From: P36-A1 sp049478495
GTDB lineage: Bacteria > Bacillota_I > Bacilli_A > JAJDGJ01
Length of the DNA: 64,000 nt
Direction of reading: 5' to 3'
Assembly: GCF_049478495.1 (NCBI RefSeq)
Contig: NZ_CP168083.1
Span: 1,116,001 to 1,180,000 of the forward strand
Shown: in pieces, positions 26,503 through 35,587 of the stretch
How positions within the stretch are numbered: the stretch's first letter is position 1
How the letters are laid out: every line of letters begins with the position of its first letter
Translations under genes and position numbers: made by a program
Notes under the pieces: model-generated
What the model saw: only the letters and a program-made list of their open reading frames with translations
Told to the model about the DNA's origin: nothing
Databases searched by the model: none

Positions 26503-29142
26503 TTAAATACTCATTCTTTTTAATCTTAAAGAGTTAAGTAATACAGAAATTGAAGAAAAGCTCATTGCTCCAGCTGCTAGCATTGGATTAAGTAATGGTC
26601 CACCAAAAAGGTGTAGTAATCCCATTGCAATTGGAATACAAATTATGTTGTAACAAAAAGCCCAAAATAGATTTTGCTTGATATTTTTAATTGTATTTTT
26701 TGATAGTTTTATTGCTTTTACTACATCTAGTAAATCATTTTTTACTAGGATAATATCTCCAGATTCTAAAGTTACATCACTACCTGATCCTATAGCGATT
26801 CCAACATCTGCTTGAACTAAGGCTGGAGCATCGTTAATACCATCTCCTACCATAGCTACTATTTTACCTTCTTTTTGTAATTGTTTTACTTTATTTATTT
26901 TATCTTCTGGTAAAACTGATGCTATAACATTATCTATATTGGCAGATGAAGCTATTGCTTTAGCTGTTGCTTCATTATCACCTGTAATCATATAAATATC
27001 TAAATTCATTGCTTTTAGCTTTTCAATAGCTTTTGCAGAAGACTCTTTTATAGGATCTTTTATACCTATCATTGCTACTATTTCATTATCAATCTTTACA
27101 TACATTATAGTCATTGCTTGATCTGCAAGTTTTTTGTAAGTATCTTTAATTTTAGTATCTTCTATATCACCTACTAGTTTTTCATTACCTATTTCTACTA
27201 AGCTGCCATTTATTGTAGCAAAGACACCTTTACCAATCGTATTTACAAAATTTTCAAGGTTTTGTGCTTTAGCATTTTGATCATTTGTATATTTAGAAAT
27301 GGCTTTTGCTAAAACATGTTCACTTTGCATTTCTAATGTATATACTTTATCTAAAATGTCTTTTTGATTTTCCTTGGTAAAAAAGATAAATTCTTCAACT
27401 TGTGGCATTCCTTTGGTAATAGTTCCTGTCTTATCAAAAATTATTGTATCAACTTGATGTGTATGTTCTAATGCTTCACCACTCTTAATTAATATACCTT
27501 CACTTGCTCCTTTTCCAGTACCAACCATAATTGCTGTTGGTGTTGCTAATCCAAGTGCACAAGGACAAGCAATAATTAATACTGCTGTTACTACTGTTAA
27601 TGAGAAGTTTAGTGTTTCGTGTCCTAAAAAGTACCAACCTAAACCTGATACGATTGCCAAAACAATTACTATTGGTACAAATACACCACTTACTTTATCA
27701 GCTAATCTTGCAATTGGTGCTTTTGTTGATTGAGCATTTTCTACAAGTTTTATTATTTGTGCTAGTGTTGAATTTTCAACTGTTTTAGTTGCTTTTACTT
27801 CTAAATAACCATTTTGATTGATTGTTCCTGATAATACTTTATCGTTTAGTAATTTATCAACAGGCATACTTTCACCACTAACCATTGATTCATCAATACT
27901 TCCTTCACCTTTTATAACAATTCCATCTACTGGAATTGACATACCAGGTTTTATTATTAATATATCATCTAGTTCTATATCATCTACATCTACTTCAATT
28001 GGTTGATTATCTTTTAAAATAATAGCTTTTTTAGGACTAAGATCTATTAATTTTTTTAAAGCATCATTAGTTGCTACTTTACTACGACTTTCTAAATATT
28101 TACCTAATAATATTAAGGCAACAATCATAGCTGCTGATTCATAATATAATTGATGTACATATCCATGATTTCCTATTGCTATTTCATAGGTAGCATATAA
28201 GCTATAACCTAAAGCTACACTTGTACTAAGGGCAACTAGACTATCCATGTTAGGTACATGGTGTAATAATGCTTTGTAACCAACTTTATAAAAATTTCTA
28301 CCTGCATATAAAGCTATCATTGTAAAAAATAATTGTAATAGAGCAAAATTCAAAGCATTATGTTCAGGATTAATTATATTTGGTAATGTTATATTAAACA
28401 TATGTCCCATTGAAAAGAACATTAATATTATTGTTGCACCTAGTGCTAAAATAACTTTCTTTTTTAAGGTTTGACGTTCTTTTTTAGAGTTGTCTTCTTT
28501 TTCTTCTACTGTTACATTATTAGCAGTATATCCTAATGCTGTAACTGCATTTTTTATATCTCTTTTTTTAACTAATTCTTCATTATAAATAACATTCATT
28601 GTTTCTGTTGCTAAATTAACATTAACTTCTTTAACTCCTGTTAATTTAGCTACATTTTTCTCTATTGCTGCTGCGCATGATGAACAAGTCATACCTTGAA
28701 TATTAGCAGTATAAACACTATCTGATGATGCTATTTCATAACCAATTTTAGTTACTGAATCTTTTATTTGTTGTGGTGTTACTAATACTTCATTGTATAA
28801 AACACTCACTTTTTTACTTACTAAATTAACATTGACATCATTTACACCAGCTAAATTACTCAATTCTTTATTAATAGCTGCACTACAACTTGAGCATGTC
28901 ATATTATTTACGATAAATTCTAATTTTTTATAATTATTAACAACAGCTTGATAACCTGTGTTATTTACTATCTGATAAATATCTTCTATCTTTAAAATAT
29001 TTTGATCATAATCAACTAGTGCACTATTATTATTTAAATTAACTACAGCACTGTTGATTCCTTTTGTTTGATTTAATTTTTTTTCTAAAGTTGCACTACA
29101 TGATGCACAACTCATTCCTTCTACTTTAATTATATCTTTCAT
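26503..29142 (-). CDS. copA: Copper-exporting P1B-type ATPase
   Basis: An 879-residue membrane pump that expels Cu(I). Three N-terminal heavy-metal-associated domains have CxxC pairs at Cys12/15, Cys83/86 and Cys153/156. The pump core has the membrane metal site CPCALGLATP, the phosphorylation motif DKTGTIT, the HP-type segment near SEHVLAKAI and the hinge GDGINDAPAL. Final helices carry the YN and MxxSS residues of copper pumps (CYNIICIP, AAGAMSFSSISV). Three binding domains is more than the usual one or two in Bacillota. It is cotranscribed with the ArsR-type gene 12 bases upstream. Confidence 0.96.
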   Translation of the reverse strand: MKDIIKVEGMSCASCSATLEKKLNQTKGINSAVVNLNNNSALVDYDQNILKIEDIYQIVNNTGYQAVVNNYKKLEFIVNNMTCSSCSAAINKELSNLAGVNDVNVNLVSKKVSVLYNEVLVTPQQIKDSVTKIGYEIASSDSVYTANIQGMTCSSCAAAIEKNVAKLTGVKEVNVNLATETMNVIYNEELVKKRDIKNAVTALGYTANNVTVEEKEDNSKKERQTLKKKVILALGATIILMFFSMGHMFNITLPNIINPEHNALNFALLQLFFTMIALYAGRNFYKVGYKALLHHVPNMDSLVALSTSVALGYSLYATYEIAIGNHGYVHQLYYESAAMIVALILLGKYLESRSKVATNDALKKLIDLSPKKAIILKDNQPIEVDVDDIELDDILIIKPGMSIPVDGIVIKGEGSIDESMVSGESMPVDKLLNDKVLSGTINQNGYLEVKATKTVENSTLAQIIKLVENAQSTKAPIARLADKVSGVFVPIVIVLAIVSGLGWYFLGHETLNFSLTVVTAVLIIACPCALGLATPTAIMVGTGKGASEGILIKSGEALEHTHQVDTIIFDKTGTITKGMPQVEEFIFFTKENQKDILDKVYTLEMQSEHVLAKAISKYTNDQNAKAQNLENFVNTIGKGVFATINGSLVEIGNEKLVGDIEDTKIKDTYKKLADQAMTIMYVKIDNEIVAMIGIKDPIKESSAKAIEKLKAMNLDIYMITGDNEATAKAIASSANIDNVIASVLPEDKINKVKQLQKEGKIVAMVGDGINDAPALVQADVGIAIGSGSDVTLESGDIILVKNDLLDVVKAIKLSKNTIKNIKQNLFWAFCYNIICIPIAMGLLHLFGGPLLNPMLAAGAMSFSSISVLLNSLRLKRMSI

Positions 29143-29154
29143 TATTTTTCTCCC

Positions 29155-29502
29155 TTAAAAACGACATTCACAGTTATCTTGACAACCGCAGTTTTCTATT
29201 GATTTAGCATATTCTAAATCTTCTAAGTATATTTTATTACTTTGTAGTTTTCTTATATACTCAAAGATATCTGGATATTTGTTGATGCACTGCTCATTAA
29301 TAGAATAATATCTATTATTCTTTTTTGCTCTTATACTAACAATGCCTTCTTCATTTAATGTTTTTAATATTTTTGATGTATTTGCCTGTTTTAATTTTAA
29401 ACCTAAAGATATATGTGACATACATAACTCTCTATTTAAAAGTAAAACAACTACTCTTAATCTATTCTCATCCCCAAGTAATTTAAAGATTTGGCTTTCC
29501 AT
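29155..29502 (-). CDS. ArsR-family metal-responsive repressor with Cys-rich tail
   Basis: A 115-residue winged-helix regulator. The ArsR fold is visible in LLGDENRLRVVVLLLNRELCMSHISLGLKLKQANTSKILKTLNEEGIV and a beta wing at KKNNRYYSI. The usual ELCVC metal site is reduced to ELCMS, but the C-terminus has four Cys (105, 107, 111, 113) in CGCQDNCEC, which looks like a thiolate site for Cu(I) or another soft metal. It precedes copA in one transcript. A 7-bp palindrome overlaps its promoter, so autorepression relieved by copper is the likely logic. In most relatives copA is controlled by CsoR or CopY instead. Confidence 0.85.
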   Translation of the reverse strand: MESQIFKLLGDENRLRVVVLLLNRELCMSHISLGLKLKQANTSKILKTLNEEGIVSIRAKKNNRYYSINEQCINKYPDIFEYIRKLQSNKIYLEDLEYAKSIENCGCQDNCECRF

Positions 29503-29519
29503 TGTATCACCTCGTATCT

Positions 29520-29567
29520 ATATTACCACACAGTAAAATAGAATGCAAGTATTACTGCTTAGTAATA
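29520..29567 (-). promoter_or_regulatory. Promoter and palindromic operator of the arsR-copA operon
   Basis: Minus-strand TTGCAT (complement of 29543-29548), 17 bases, TAATAT (complement of 29520-29525). Immediately upstream and touching the -35 is TATTACT-GCTT-AGTAATA (29550-29567), a perfect 7-bp inverted repeat suited to a dimeric ArsR repressor. Confidence 0.7.
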
Positions 29568-29579
29568 TAGATAAATTAT

Positions 29580-29609
29580 AAAAAAATCTTAATACATTAA
29601 TATTAAGAT
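29580..29609 (-). terminator. Intrinsic terminator after HAD hydrolase gene
   Basis: ATCTTAAT (29586-29593) / ATTAAGAT (29602-29609) with a minus-strand U-run, 8 bases past the stop at 29617. Confidence 0.7.
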
Positions 29610-29616
29610 CAATTTA

Positions 29617-30408
29617 TTATATTAAATTTGTTTTTTGTAATGCTGTTAAAACACCATCTTCTTGAACATCATCTGTTATATAATCAGCATGTTCTTTAAC
29701 ATAATCAGTAGCATTTTTCATAGCAACACCAAAACCTACATATTCTAGCATTTCTACATCATTAGCTCCGTCTCCAAAAGCGATGGCATTATCTTTATCA
29801 ATTTCTAGTTGTTTTAATAATATTTTTATACCATGTATTTTTACGCCATTATCTGGTGTAAATTCAAAAACATCACTTGACCAATATGTTATAACTGAAT
29901 TTTTTAGTTTGTTTACAAAGTATTTTCGATATGTTAATGGTTCATAAATAACAGCATGATCAACATTTCTATCAAAATCATTTCCTATTTGAGTAACTGT
30001 TGGGCATTCAAAACCTACAGATTCACATGAAATATTTAATAAATCGTTTTTCTTAGTTACTATATTAGTATTATCTCCTACTAAGTTTAATGTTAAATTA
30101 TGTTTTTTTGCAATCTTTATTATTGTTTTTACATCTTCTTTATCTAAAAAGTTACGATATACTAATTTTCTCTTTTCATAAATTGATTGTCCATTACTTG
30201 TTATTAAATAATCAAAATCAATTTCATCAATATAACTATTTACTTGATTTAACATTTCATATGGTCTACCTGTTGCAATACAAAGTATTACACCATTTTC
30301 TTTTAGCTTTTTCAAACCTTCTATTACTTCTTTTGAAACTATTTTTCTTGAATGGTCAAAAAGTGTTCCATCCATATCAAAAAATGCTATTTTAATTTTA
30401 TTTATCAT
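29617..30408 (-). CDS. Cof-type HAD family phosphatase
   Basis: A 263-residue haloacid dehalogenase hydrolase of the Cof/YxeH subclass, which dephosphorylates small sugar phosphates or cofactors. Motif I is FFDMDGTLFDHS (nucleophile Asp), motif II is CIATGRP, and motif IV is AIAFGDGANDVEML, followed by GVAMKNATDYVKEHADYIT. A C2-type cap sits between residues 85 and 190. The exact substrate cannot be deduced. It is monocistronic, divergent from the RNase J gene. A second family member is at 44385-45173. Confidence 0.92.
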   Translation of the reverse strand: MINKIKIAFFDMDGTLFDHSRKIVSKEVIEGLKKLKENGVILCIATGRPYEMLNQVNSYIDEIDFDYLITSNGQSIYEKRKLVYRNFLDKEDVKTIIKIAKKHNLTLNLVGDNTNIVTKKNDLLNISCESVGFECPTVTQIGNDFDRNVDHAVIYEPLTYRKYFVNKLKNSVITYWSSDVFEFTPDNGVKIHGIKILLKQLEIDKDNAIAFGDGANDVEMLEYVGFGVAMKNATDYVKEHADYITDDVQEDGVLTALQKTNLI

Positions 30409-30648
30409 TTTATCACCCTGACACTAATTATAGCATATCTATTTTATTAATTATATGTAATAATATGTTCATATATATAATGTTATATAATGTATAATCG
30501 CTTAATAGTATAAAAGTGTCTAATTTTATTTAGATAATTCATATATGTTATTCTTTTCTACTATATATGTATTAACTTTAATAAATATAACAAATGTGAT
30601 ATAATTACATAGTCATATTTATATACTATAAAAGATTGATAATAAAAA

Positions 30649-30693
30649 ATGAAAGGAGGGTATGATAGATTGCTATCATACATTCATAGATGA
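30649..30693 (+). other. 14-codon upstream ORF coupled to the RNase J start
   Basis: ATG at 30649-30651 opens a frame encoding MKGGYDRLLSYIHR and ending in TGA at 30691-30693, which overlaps the RNase J ATG (30690-30692) as ATGA. The strong GAAAGGAGGG lies inside this ORF. It has no good ribosome site of its own, so translation is uncertain. No match to a known leader peptide was recognised. Confidence 0.4.
30651..30689 (+). promoter_or_regulatory. Structured Shine-Dalgarno region of the RNase J gene
   Basis: GAAAGGAGGG (30651-30660) is followed directly by a perfect 8-bp hairpin, TATGATAG-ATTG-CTATCATA (30661-30680), and then 9 bases to the ATG. The linear distance from Shine-Dalgarno to start is about 30 bases, but folding the hairpin brings it to about 9. 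An in-frame TAG at 30687-30689 rules out an earlier start. Confidence 0.65.
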
Positions 30694-32363
30694 AAAAACG
30701 TAAAAATGATACAGCAATATTTTGTCTTGGTGGTTTAGGTGAAGTTGGTAAAAATTCATACTGCATCGAACACGAGGATTCAATCGTTTTGGTTGATGCT
30801 GGTGTCAAGTTTGCTGGGGATAATGCCTTACCTGGGATTGATTATGTAATTCCTGATTATTCGTATTTAAAGGAAAATAATGATAAGTTTAAAGCACTAA
30901 TTATCACTCATGGACATGAGGACCATATTGGTGGAATAACATTCCTTCTCCAAATACTTGATATTAAAGAAATATACGCTCCGCCATTAGCGGCAGCTTT
31001 AATTAGAAAAAAATTAAGTGAGAAAAAACAGAATATTAAAATAATTGAGTTTACTAGTGACTCTCAATATAAGTTTGGAAAGATAAAGGTGGATTTTTTC
31101 AGACAAAACCACTCAATTCCTGATGCATATGGTGTTGTATTTTCAACTCCAAATGGTCGAATTGTTACAACAGGAGACTTTAAGTTTGATTTAACACCTG
31201 TTGGTGATAAAGCCGATATTCAAAAAATGGCTAAAATTGGTAGTGAAGGTGTTGATTTACTTCTTTCAGATAGCACTAACTCTGAAGTTGAAGATTTCAC
31301 TATGTCAGAAAAGAAAGTATCTGAATCTATCAATAATATTTTTAGAAATACTCCTAATAGACTAATAATTGCAACTTTTGCTTCTAATGTTTCAAGAGTA
31401 CAACAAATTTTAGAGGCAGCTGATAAGTTCCATCGAAAAGTTATTGTATTTGGTAGAAGTATGGAAAATGTTATTGATGTTGGAAGAGCTAGTGGTATTA
31501 TCAAGGTTAAAGATAATTTATTTGTTAAGCCTAATATTGGTTTAAAGCTACCCCCTAATCAAACGCTAATTTTATGTACTGGATCTCAAGGTGAACCTCT
31601 TGCTGCTTTAAGTAGAATTGCAAATGGTATTCACAAAGTTAAGATTATTCCTAATGATACGGTTGTCTTCTCTAGTTCACCTATCCCTGGAAATCAAATG
31701 AGTATTAATCATATTATTAATAAGTTATCTAAAGCTGGTGCTAAAGTTATTACTAAATCAGTTTTAAATAATATCCATACTTCTGGGCATGCTTCTCAAG
31801 AAGAACAAAAATTAATGTTTCAATTAATGACTCCAACCTATTTCTTCCCTGTTCATGGTGAATACAGAATGTTAAAAGCTCATGCTAAAACGGCTGAAGA
31901 AGTTGGAATTCCTAAAGAAAACATTAGTGTACTATCTAATGGAGATGTTTTATTATTAAATAAACATAAAATCAGATTAGGTGGTCGTGTTCATAGTGAT
32001 GATATCTATGTTGATGGAAATGATATCTCTGGTTTATCTACTAAAGTTATTCGAGATAGAGTTCACTTAGCTAATAATGGTGTTATTGCTATTATGGTTG
32101 CTATTGATTCTAAAGCTAATAAATTAGTAGCAAAACCTCAAGTTATTTCTAGAGGATTCATTTACATGAAAGAAAATACGGAACTAATTAAAGAAACACA
32201 ACGTCTAGCACATGAGACTATGATTAAGGTTATGAAAACAAAGCCTACTTTTAAAGAAATTAAAGAGGCATTGAAAAATAATGTTGGTCCTTATTTATAC
32301 CAACAAACAACACGTAACCCAATTATTGTTCCTTTAATTATTAATAAAACGCATTCTAAATAA
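30690..32363 (+). CDS. rnjA: Ribonuclease J
   Basis: A 557-residue 5'-3' exoribonuclease and endonuclease central to mRNA decay and rRNA maturation in Bacillota. The beta-lactamase domain has HGHEDH at 74-79, DAGVKF, TGDFKFD and the beta-CASP segment DSTNSE to FASNVSRVQQI. HTSGHASQEEQKLM and FFPVHGEYRML complete the metal site. The C-terminal domain (about 450-557) is of standard length. The start is fixed by an in-frame TAG just upstream. Its unusual 5' leader suggests control of translation, and RNase J genes are often autoregulated through their leaders. Confidence 0.96.
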   Translation: MKKRKNDTAIFCLGGLGEVGKNSYCIEHEDSIVLVDAGVKFAGDNALPGIDYVIPDYSYLKENNDKFKALIITHGHEDHIGGITFLLQILDIKEIYAPPLAAALIRKKLSEKKQNIKIIEFTSDSQYKFGKIKVDFFRQNHSIPDAYGVVFSTPNGRIVTTGDFKFDLTPVGDKADIQKMAKIGSEGVDLLLSDSTNSEVEDFTMSEKKVSESINNIFRNTPNRLIIATFASNVSRVQQILEAADKFHRKVIVFGRSMENVIDVGRASGIIKVKDNLFVKPNIGLKLPPNQTLILCTGSQGEPLAALSRIANGIHKVKIIPNDTVVFSSSPIPGNQMSINHIINKLSKAGAKVITKSVLNNIHTSGHASQEEQKLMFQLMTPTYFFPVHGEYRMLKAHAKTAEEVGIPKENISVLSNGDVLLLNKHKIRLGGRVHSDDIYVDGNDISGLSTKVIRDRVHLANNGVIAIMVAIDSKANKLVAKPQVISRGFIYMKENTELIKETQRLAHETMIKVMKTKPTFKEIKEALKNNVGPYLYQQTTRNPIIVPLIINKTHSK

Positions 32364-32372
32364 ATATTTATA

Positions 32373-32408
32373 GACTAAATTAATTTATATTGATTTAGTC
32401 TTTTTTTT
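32373..32408 (+). terminator. Intrinsic terminator after RNase J gene
   Basis: GACTAAAT (32373-32380) / ATTTAGTC (32393-32400) followed by eight T residues. Confidence 0.85.
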
Positions 32409-32410
32409 GT

Positions 32411-32437
32411 ATAAAAAAAATCGACTAGTGTCGATTT
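32411..32437 (-). terminator. Intrinsic terminator after the YwqG-like gene
   Basis: AAATCGAC (32418-32425) / GTCGATTT (32430-32437), with plus-strand A residues giving the minus-strand U-tract. Confidence 0.8.
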
Positions 32438-32444
32438 AGTATTA

Positions 32445-33305
32445 TTATATTTTATCTATGTCATAAAAATATGAACAAATAACATTATCAAAATTTTTAT
32501 TTTTTAAATCATTTGGATGGATAAACCATTCAATACTTATTTCATCATCATTATCATAAGCTTCTGTATCAGGATTTAATTGTAGTAATAAAATATAATC
32601 TTGATACTTTTTATTAATAAAACGAATATCTTTACCTGGATTTGCTGGATAACCTAGTAACTTGTTTGCATACATTACTTCTTCGACATCTTCATTTTCA
32701 AAAATAAATGATAAGTCTCGAATGTAACCATCACTACTAACCACTTTATCATAATCTTCTAATTTATTTTTGAAGGGTTCTAATTGTTTACTTAGTTGTA
32801 AAGAGAATGATTTCCATTCTAATGATGATGGATTAACTTCATCTAGTGCTTTTTCAAATATTATTTTGTATTCTTCATCAATCATATGATCATTTTCATC
32901 TTCATCTTCTTCTTGTTCAAGATCTGATTCAAAATCATTTATTTCATATTCATCATCAATATCAAAGTCTATTTTCTTTTCATCATATTCTATATTATCT
33001 ATGTATTTCACTATAAAAGGTTTATCTTCTTTATCATAATTATAGTTATGATTTAAGAAAAATTGAATTAAACCTGTTGAGGGAAATAAATCATTTTTTG
33101 GTAGATCTGCAAAGTTTATTTGCAATAAAAATTCGTATGGTTCTCCTTCATCAAGAGTAACTGGATACATATCTTTTTCTAACATATAAGGCATACCACC
33201 AAACTTACTTTCCCATATTAGTGGTATATCATTTGATTCTAGTAGTAGAAAAGTCTCTTTACTACTATTTAATTTTTTGTATATCCTCGATATAACATCT
33301 TCCAT
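32445..33305 (-). CDS. DUF1963 (YwqG family) protein
   Basis: A 286-residue cytoplasmic protein of the YwqG type. Family marks are SKFGGMPYM, YEFLLQINFADLP, LFPSTGLIQFF and, near the end, LGYPANPGKDIR, DYILLLQLN and EISIEWFIHP. A highly acidic insert (about 125-160, mostly D and E) is typical. The function is unknown. The start ATG at 33303-33305 is chosen because AAAGGTGAT stands just upstream; a longer frame 51 bases upstream lacks a ribosome site. Confidence 0.85.
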   Translation of the reverse strand: MEDVISRIYKKLNSSKETFLLLESNDIPLIWESKFGGMPYMLEKDMYPVTLDEGEPYEFLLQINFADLPKNDLFPSTGLIQFFLNHNYNYDKEDKPFIVKYIDNIEYDEKKIDFDIDDEYEINDFESDLEQEEDEDENDHMIDEEYKIIFEKALDEVNPSSLEWKSFSLQLSKQLEPFKNKLEDYDKVVSSDGYIRDLSFIFENEDVEEVMYANKLLGYPANPGKDIRFINKKYQDYILLLQLNPDTEAYDNDDEISIEWFIHPNDLKNKNFDNVICSYFYDIDKI

Positions 33306-33359
33306 TATTTCATCACCTTTGAATATTATACCATTAGCAATTTGATAGTCAAGCAATAA

Positions 33360-33387
33360 AAAAGCTAGTCTTATATGACTAGCTTAA
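33360..33387 (-). terminator. Intrinsic terminator after BMP lipoprotein gene
   Basis: AAGCTAGTC (33362-33370) / GACTAGCTT (33377-33385) with a minus-strand U-tract. It lies between the BMP stop and the YwqG-like start. Confidence 0.85.
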
Positions 33388-33397
33388 AATTAAATTA

Positions 33398-34420
33398 TTA
33401 TTTTTTAGGACTAACTACGATTTCTCCACTAATAACTTTAGCTTTAAGTTCGTTTACTTTGTCCATAACTGATTTTTCTAAGTTAGGATTTTCATCTGGA
33501 AGACCAACACCATCATTTGTTAAATCAAATGTAATTGTTTTTCCACCTTCAAATTTACCTTCTAAAACTGATTTAGAAACATTATATGCAGCAACATCTA
33601 CTTTTTTAACCATTGAAGTTAAAATTACTGATTTGTCTCCAACTTTTCCATCTTCGTATTGGTCTCTGTCTACACCGATAACCCATACATCTTTGTCAGC
33701 TTGTACTAATTCTTTTGCAGCATTGATAACACCGTTTCCTGATTGTCCAGCAGCTTGGAAAATAATATATGCACCTTGATCATACATTTTAGCAGCTATA
33801 GTTTTACCAACGTCGGCTTTATCAAAAGCACCAACATATTGAGATAAAACTTTGATGTTTTTGTCTACAGCTTTAACACCTTGAATGTATCCAGCTTCAA
33901 AAGCACCGATGATAGGACCTTCAGCTCCACCAACAAAACCAACAGTATCTTTACCAGCTTCTACAGCTTTTTCAGCAGCAGCAACACCAGCTAAGAATGA
34001 ACCTTGTTCAGCTGAGAATACAGCAGAAACAACATTTTTTTGTTCTACAACAGTATCAACAATTAAATATTTTTGATCTGGATTTTTAGATGCAACATCG
34101 TTCATTGAATCTTCAAATAAGTATCCAGCAGCAACTACTAATGCGTTGTCTTTACCTGATACTGATTCTAGATTTGGAACATAATCAGCAGCTGATGCAG
34201 ATTGGATTGGTGATGCATTACAAGCACCCTCTTTACCTAATTCATCAGCATATCTTTTTAATCCTTCATATGTTGATTGGTTAAATGACTTATCGTCTAC
34301 TCCACCCGTATCAGTTACGATAACACTTGTCGCTTTACAATCAGCAGTTGATGAACCACCACAAGCAGTTAAACCGATTGCTAAAGCAAAAGCAGTTGCT
34401 AAACCTGCAATTTTTTTCAT
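33398..34420 (-). CDS. BMP family ABC transporter substrate-binding lipoprotein
   Basis: A 340-residue surface lipoprotein of the BmpA/PnrA family, which binds purine nucleosides for an ABC importer. A signal peptide ends in the lipobox GLTAC with Cys20. The family start is VIVTDTGGVDDKSFNQSTYEGLKRY, followed by SAVFSAEQGSFLAGVAAA, GFVGGAEGPIIGAFEAGYIQGVKA and FQAAGQSGNGVINAAKE. No ATPase or permease gene is adjacent, so the rest of the importer is elsewhere. Codons are richer in GC than in neighbours, as expected of a highly expressed gene. Own terminator downstream. Confidence 0.93.
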   Translation of the reverse strand: MKKIAGLATAFALAIGLTACGGSSTADCKATSVIVTDTGGVDDKSFNQSTYEGLKRYADELGKEGACNASPIQSASAADYVPNLESVSGKDNALVVAAGYLFEDSMNDVASKNPDQKYLIVDTVVEQKNVVSAVFSAEQGSFLAGVAAAEKAVEAGKDTVGFVGGAEGPIIGAFEAGYIQGVKAVDKNIKVLSQYVGAFDKADVGKTIAAKMYDQGAYIIFQAAGQSGNGVINAAKELVQADKDVWVIGVDRDQYEDGKVGDKSVILTSMVKKVDVAAYNVSKSVLEGKFEGGKTITFDLTNDGVGLPDENPNLEKSVMDKVNELKAKVISGEIVVSPKK

Positions 34421-34548
34421 AATGTATATCCTCCTATGAATATATGTATTTTATTTACAATTTTAATATACATTATCTACATTAAAAAATCAATTTTATA
34501 TTTAAATTTTATCAAGTATTTACATTTAATGAGTTGATATCTTAACAA

Positions 34549-35535
34549 TTATTTGGATGCGCTAACACTAGAGTAAAAAACTTTACCTTTTGAACTTGGA
34601 TCTACATAGCCTTTTATAGTATTTATTACTACAGGAACCTCTCCAAAACCAACGCTTATTAGCTTAGGTTTACCTTCATAATGGGCTGCATTTCCACATG
34701 CATACAATCCTTCAATATTTGTTTCAAATAGTCTATTTGTTTCATATCCAAAGACATTTGAAGCTACTTTTAAACCACCAAAATCGGATACTTTAGAAAC
34801 ATTTCCATAGTTTACTAAGATGATATCTTGTTCAAGTTTAACTTCATTTTTTGTGTCTTTTTCCTGTAGTGTTATTTCTGTATGATTAGCTACTTCATTA
34901 ACTTCTTCAACTAAATAGTTCATATATTGATTTACATTTGAATTGTTAAGTTTTTCTATACTATCTTCTTTAGCACGATATTCATTTCTTCGATGGACAA
35001 TGTTTACTTTTTTAGCACTATCTTTTAAGATTAATGCCCAATCTAATGCACTGTCTCCACCACCTAAAATACTTACTGTTTTGTTATCAAAAACAGCTAG
35101 ATCTTTTACAGTATAAAATATATTTGGTAATTTGTCTTCGTTTTCAATTCCTATTTTTCTTGGAGTAAGAATTCCGCTACCTGTTGTTAAAAGAATTGTT
35201 TTTGAATAGTATTCTTTATTATCTTTTCCTGTTATTTTAAAATAATCTTGTTCTTTTTCTATTTTAACAATTTCTTCATTGAATGTTACATCTAATAAGT
35301 CTTTACGATTATACTCTATTTGTGATTCTAGTCTAGCTATTACATCTTCAGCTTTAATATTTGTAAACATTGGTAAATCATATATATCTTTTTGTGGATA
35401 TGAACTGTTTGGTTGTCCACCATACTCTGGCATTGATTCTATTAAATTTACACTCATTACTCTAATTAAACTATATACAGTAGCATACATTCCAATTGGA
35501 CCTGCACCTATTATACTAACATCTTTTATTTCCAT
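34549..35535 (-). CDS. Ferredoxin/flavodoxin-NADP reductase, thioredoxin reductase-like
   Basis: A 328-residue FAD enzyme of the YumC type that transfers electrons between NADPH and ferredoxin or flavodoxin. The FAD site is IIGAGPIGMYA; YGGQPNSSYPQKDIYDLP and the NADPH site ILGGGDSALDWAL follow, with YACGNAAHYEG near the end. The CxxC pair of thioredoxin reductase is absent, which separates it from TrxB. Monocistronic, with AAGGAG before the ATG. Confidence 0.92.
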   Translation of the reverse strand: MEIKDVSIIGAGPIGMYATVYSLIRVMSVNLIESMPEYGGQPNSSYPQKDIYDLPMFTNIKAEDVIARLESQIEYNRKDLLDVTFNEEIVKIEKEQDYFKITGKDNKEYYSKTILLTTGSGILTPRKIGIENEDKLPNIFYTVKDLAVFDNKTVSILGGGDSALDWALILKDSAKKVNIVHRRNEYRAKEDSIEKLNNSNVNQYMNYLVEEVNEVANHTEITLQEKDTKNEVKLEQDIILVNYGNVSKVSDFGGLKVASNVFGYETNRLFETNIEGLYACGNAAHYEGKPKLISVGFGEVPVVINTIKGYVDPSSKGKVFYSSVSASK

Positions 35536-35552
35536 TTTTAATTTCTCCTTTA

Positions 35553-35585
35553 TAAAAAAAAGTTAGGAATTACCCTAACTTTTTT
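35553..35585. terminator. Terminator between rpsO and the flavin reductase gene
   Basis: AGTTAGG (35561-35567) / CCTAACT (35574-35580) with A and T runs on both sides. It serves rpsO on the minus strand. Confidence 0.85.
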
Positions 35586-35587
35586 AA

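Noticed and set aside
30626..30808. Minus-strand frame across the RNase J start
   Set aside because: It overlaps the conserved N-terminus of RNase J and the hairpin leader and has no homology.
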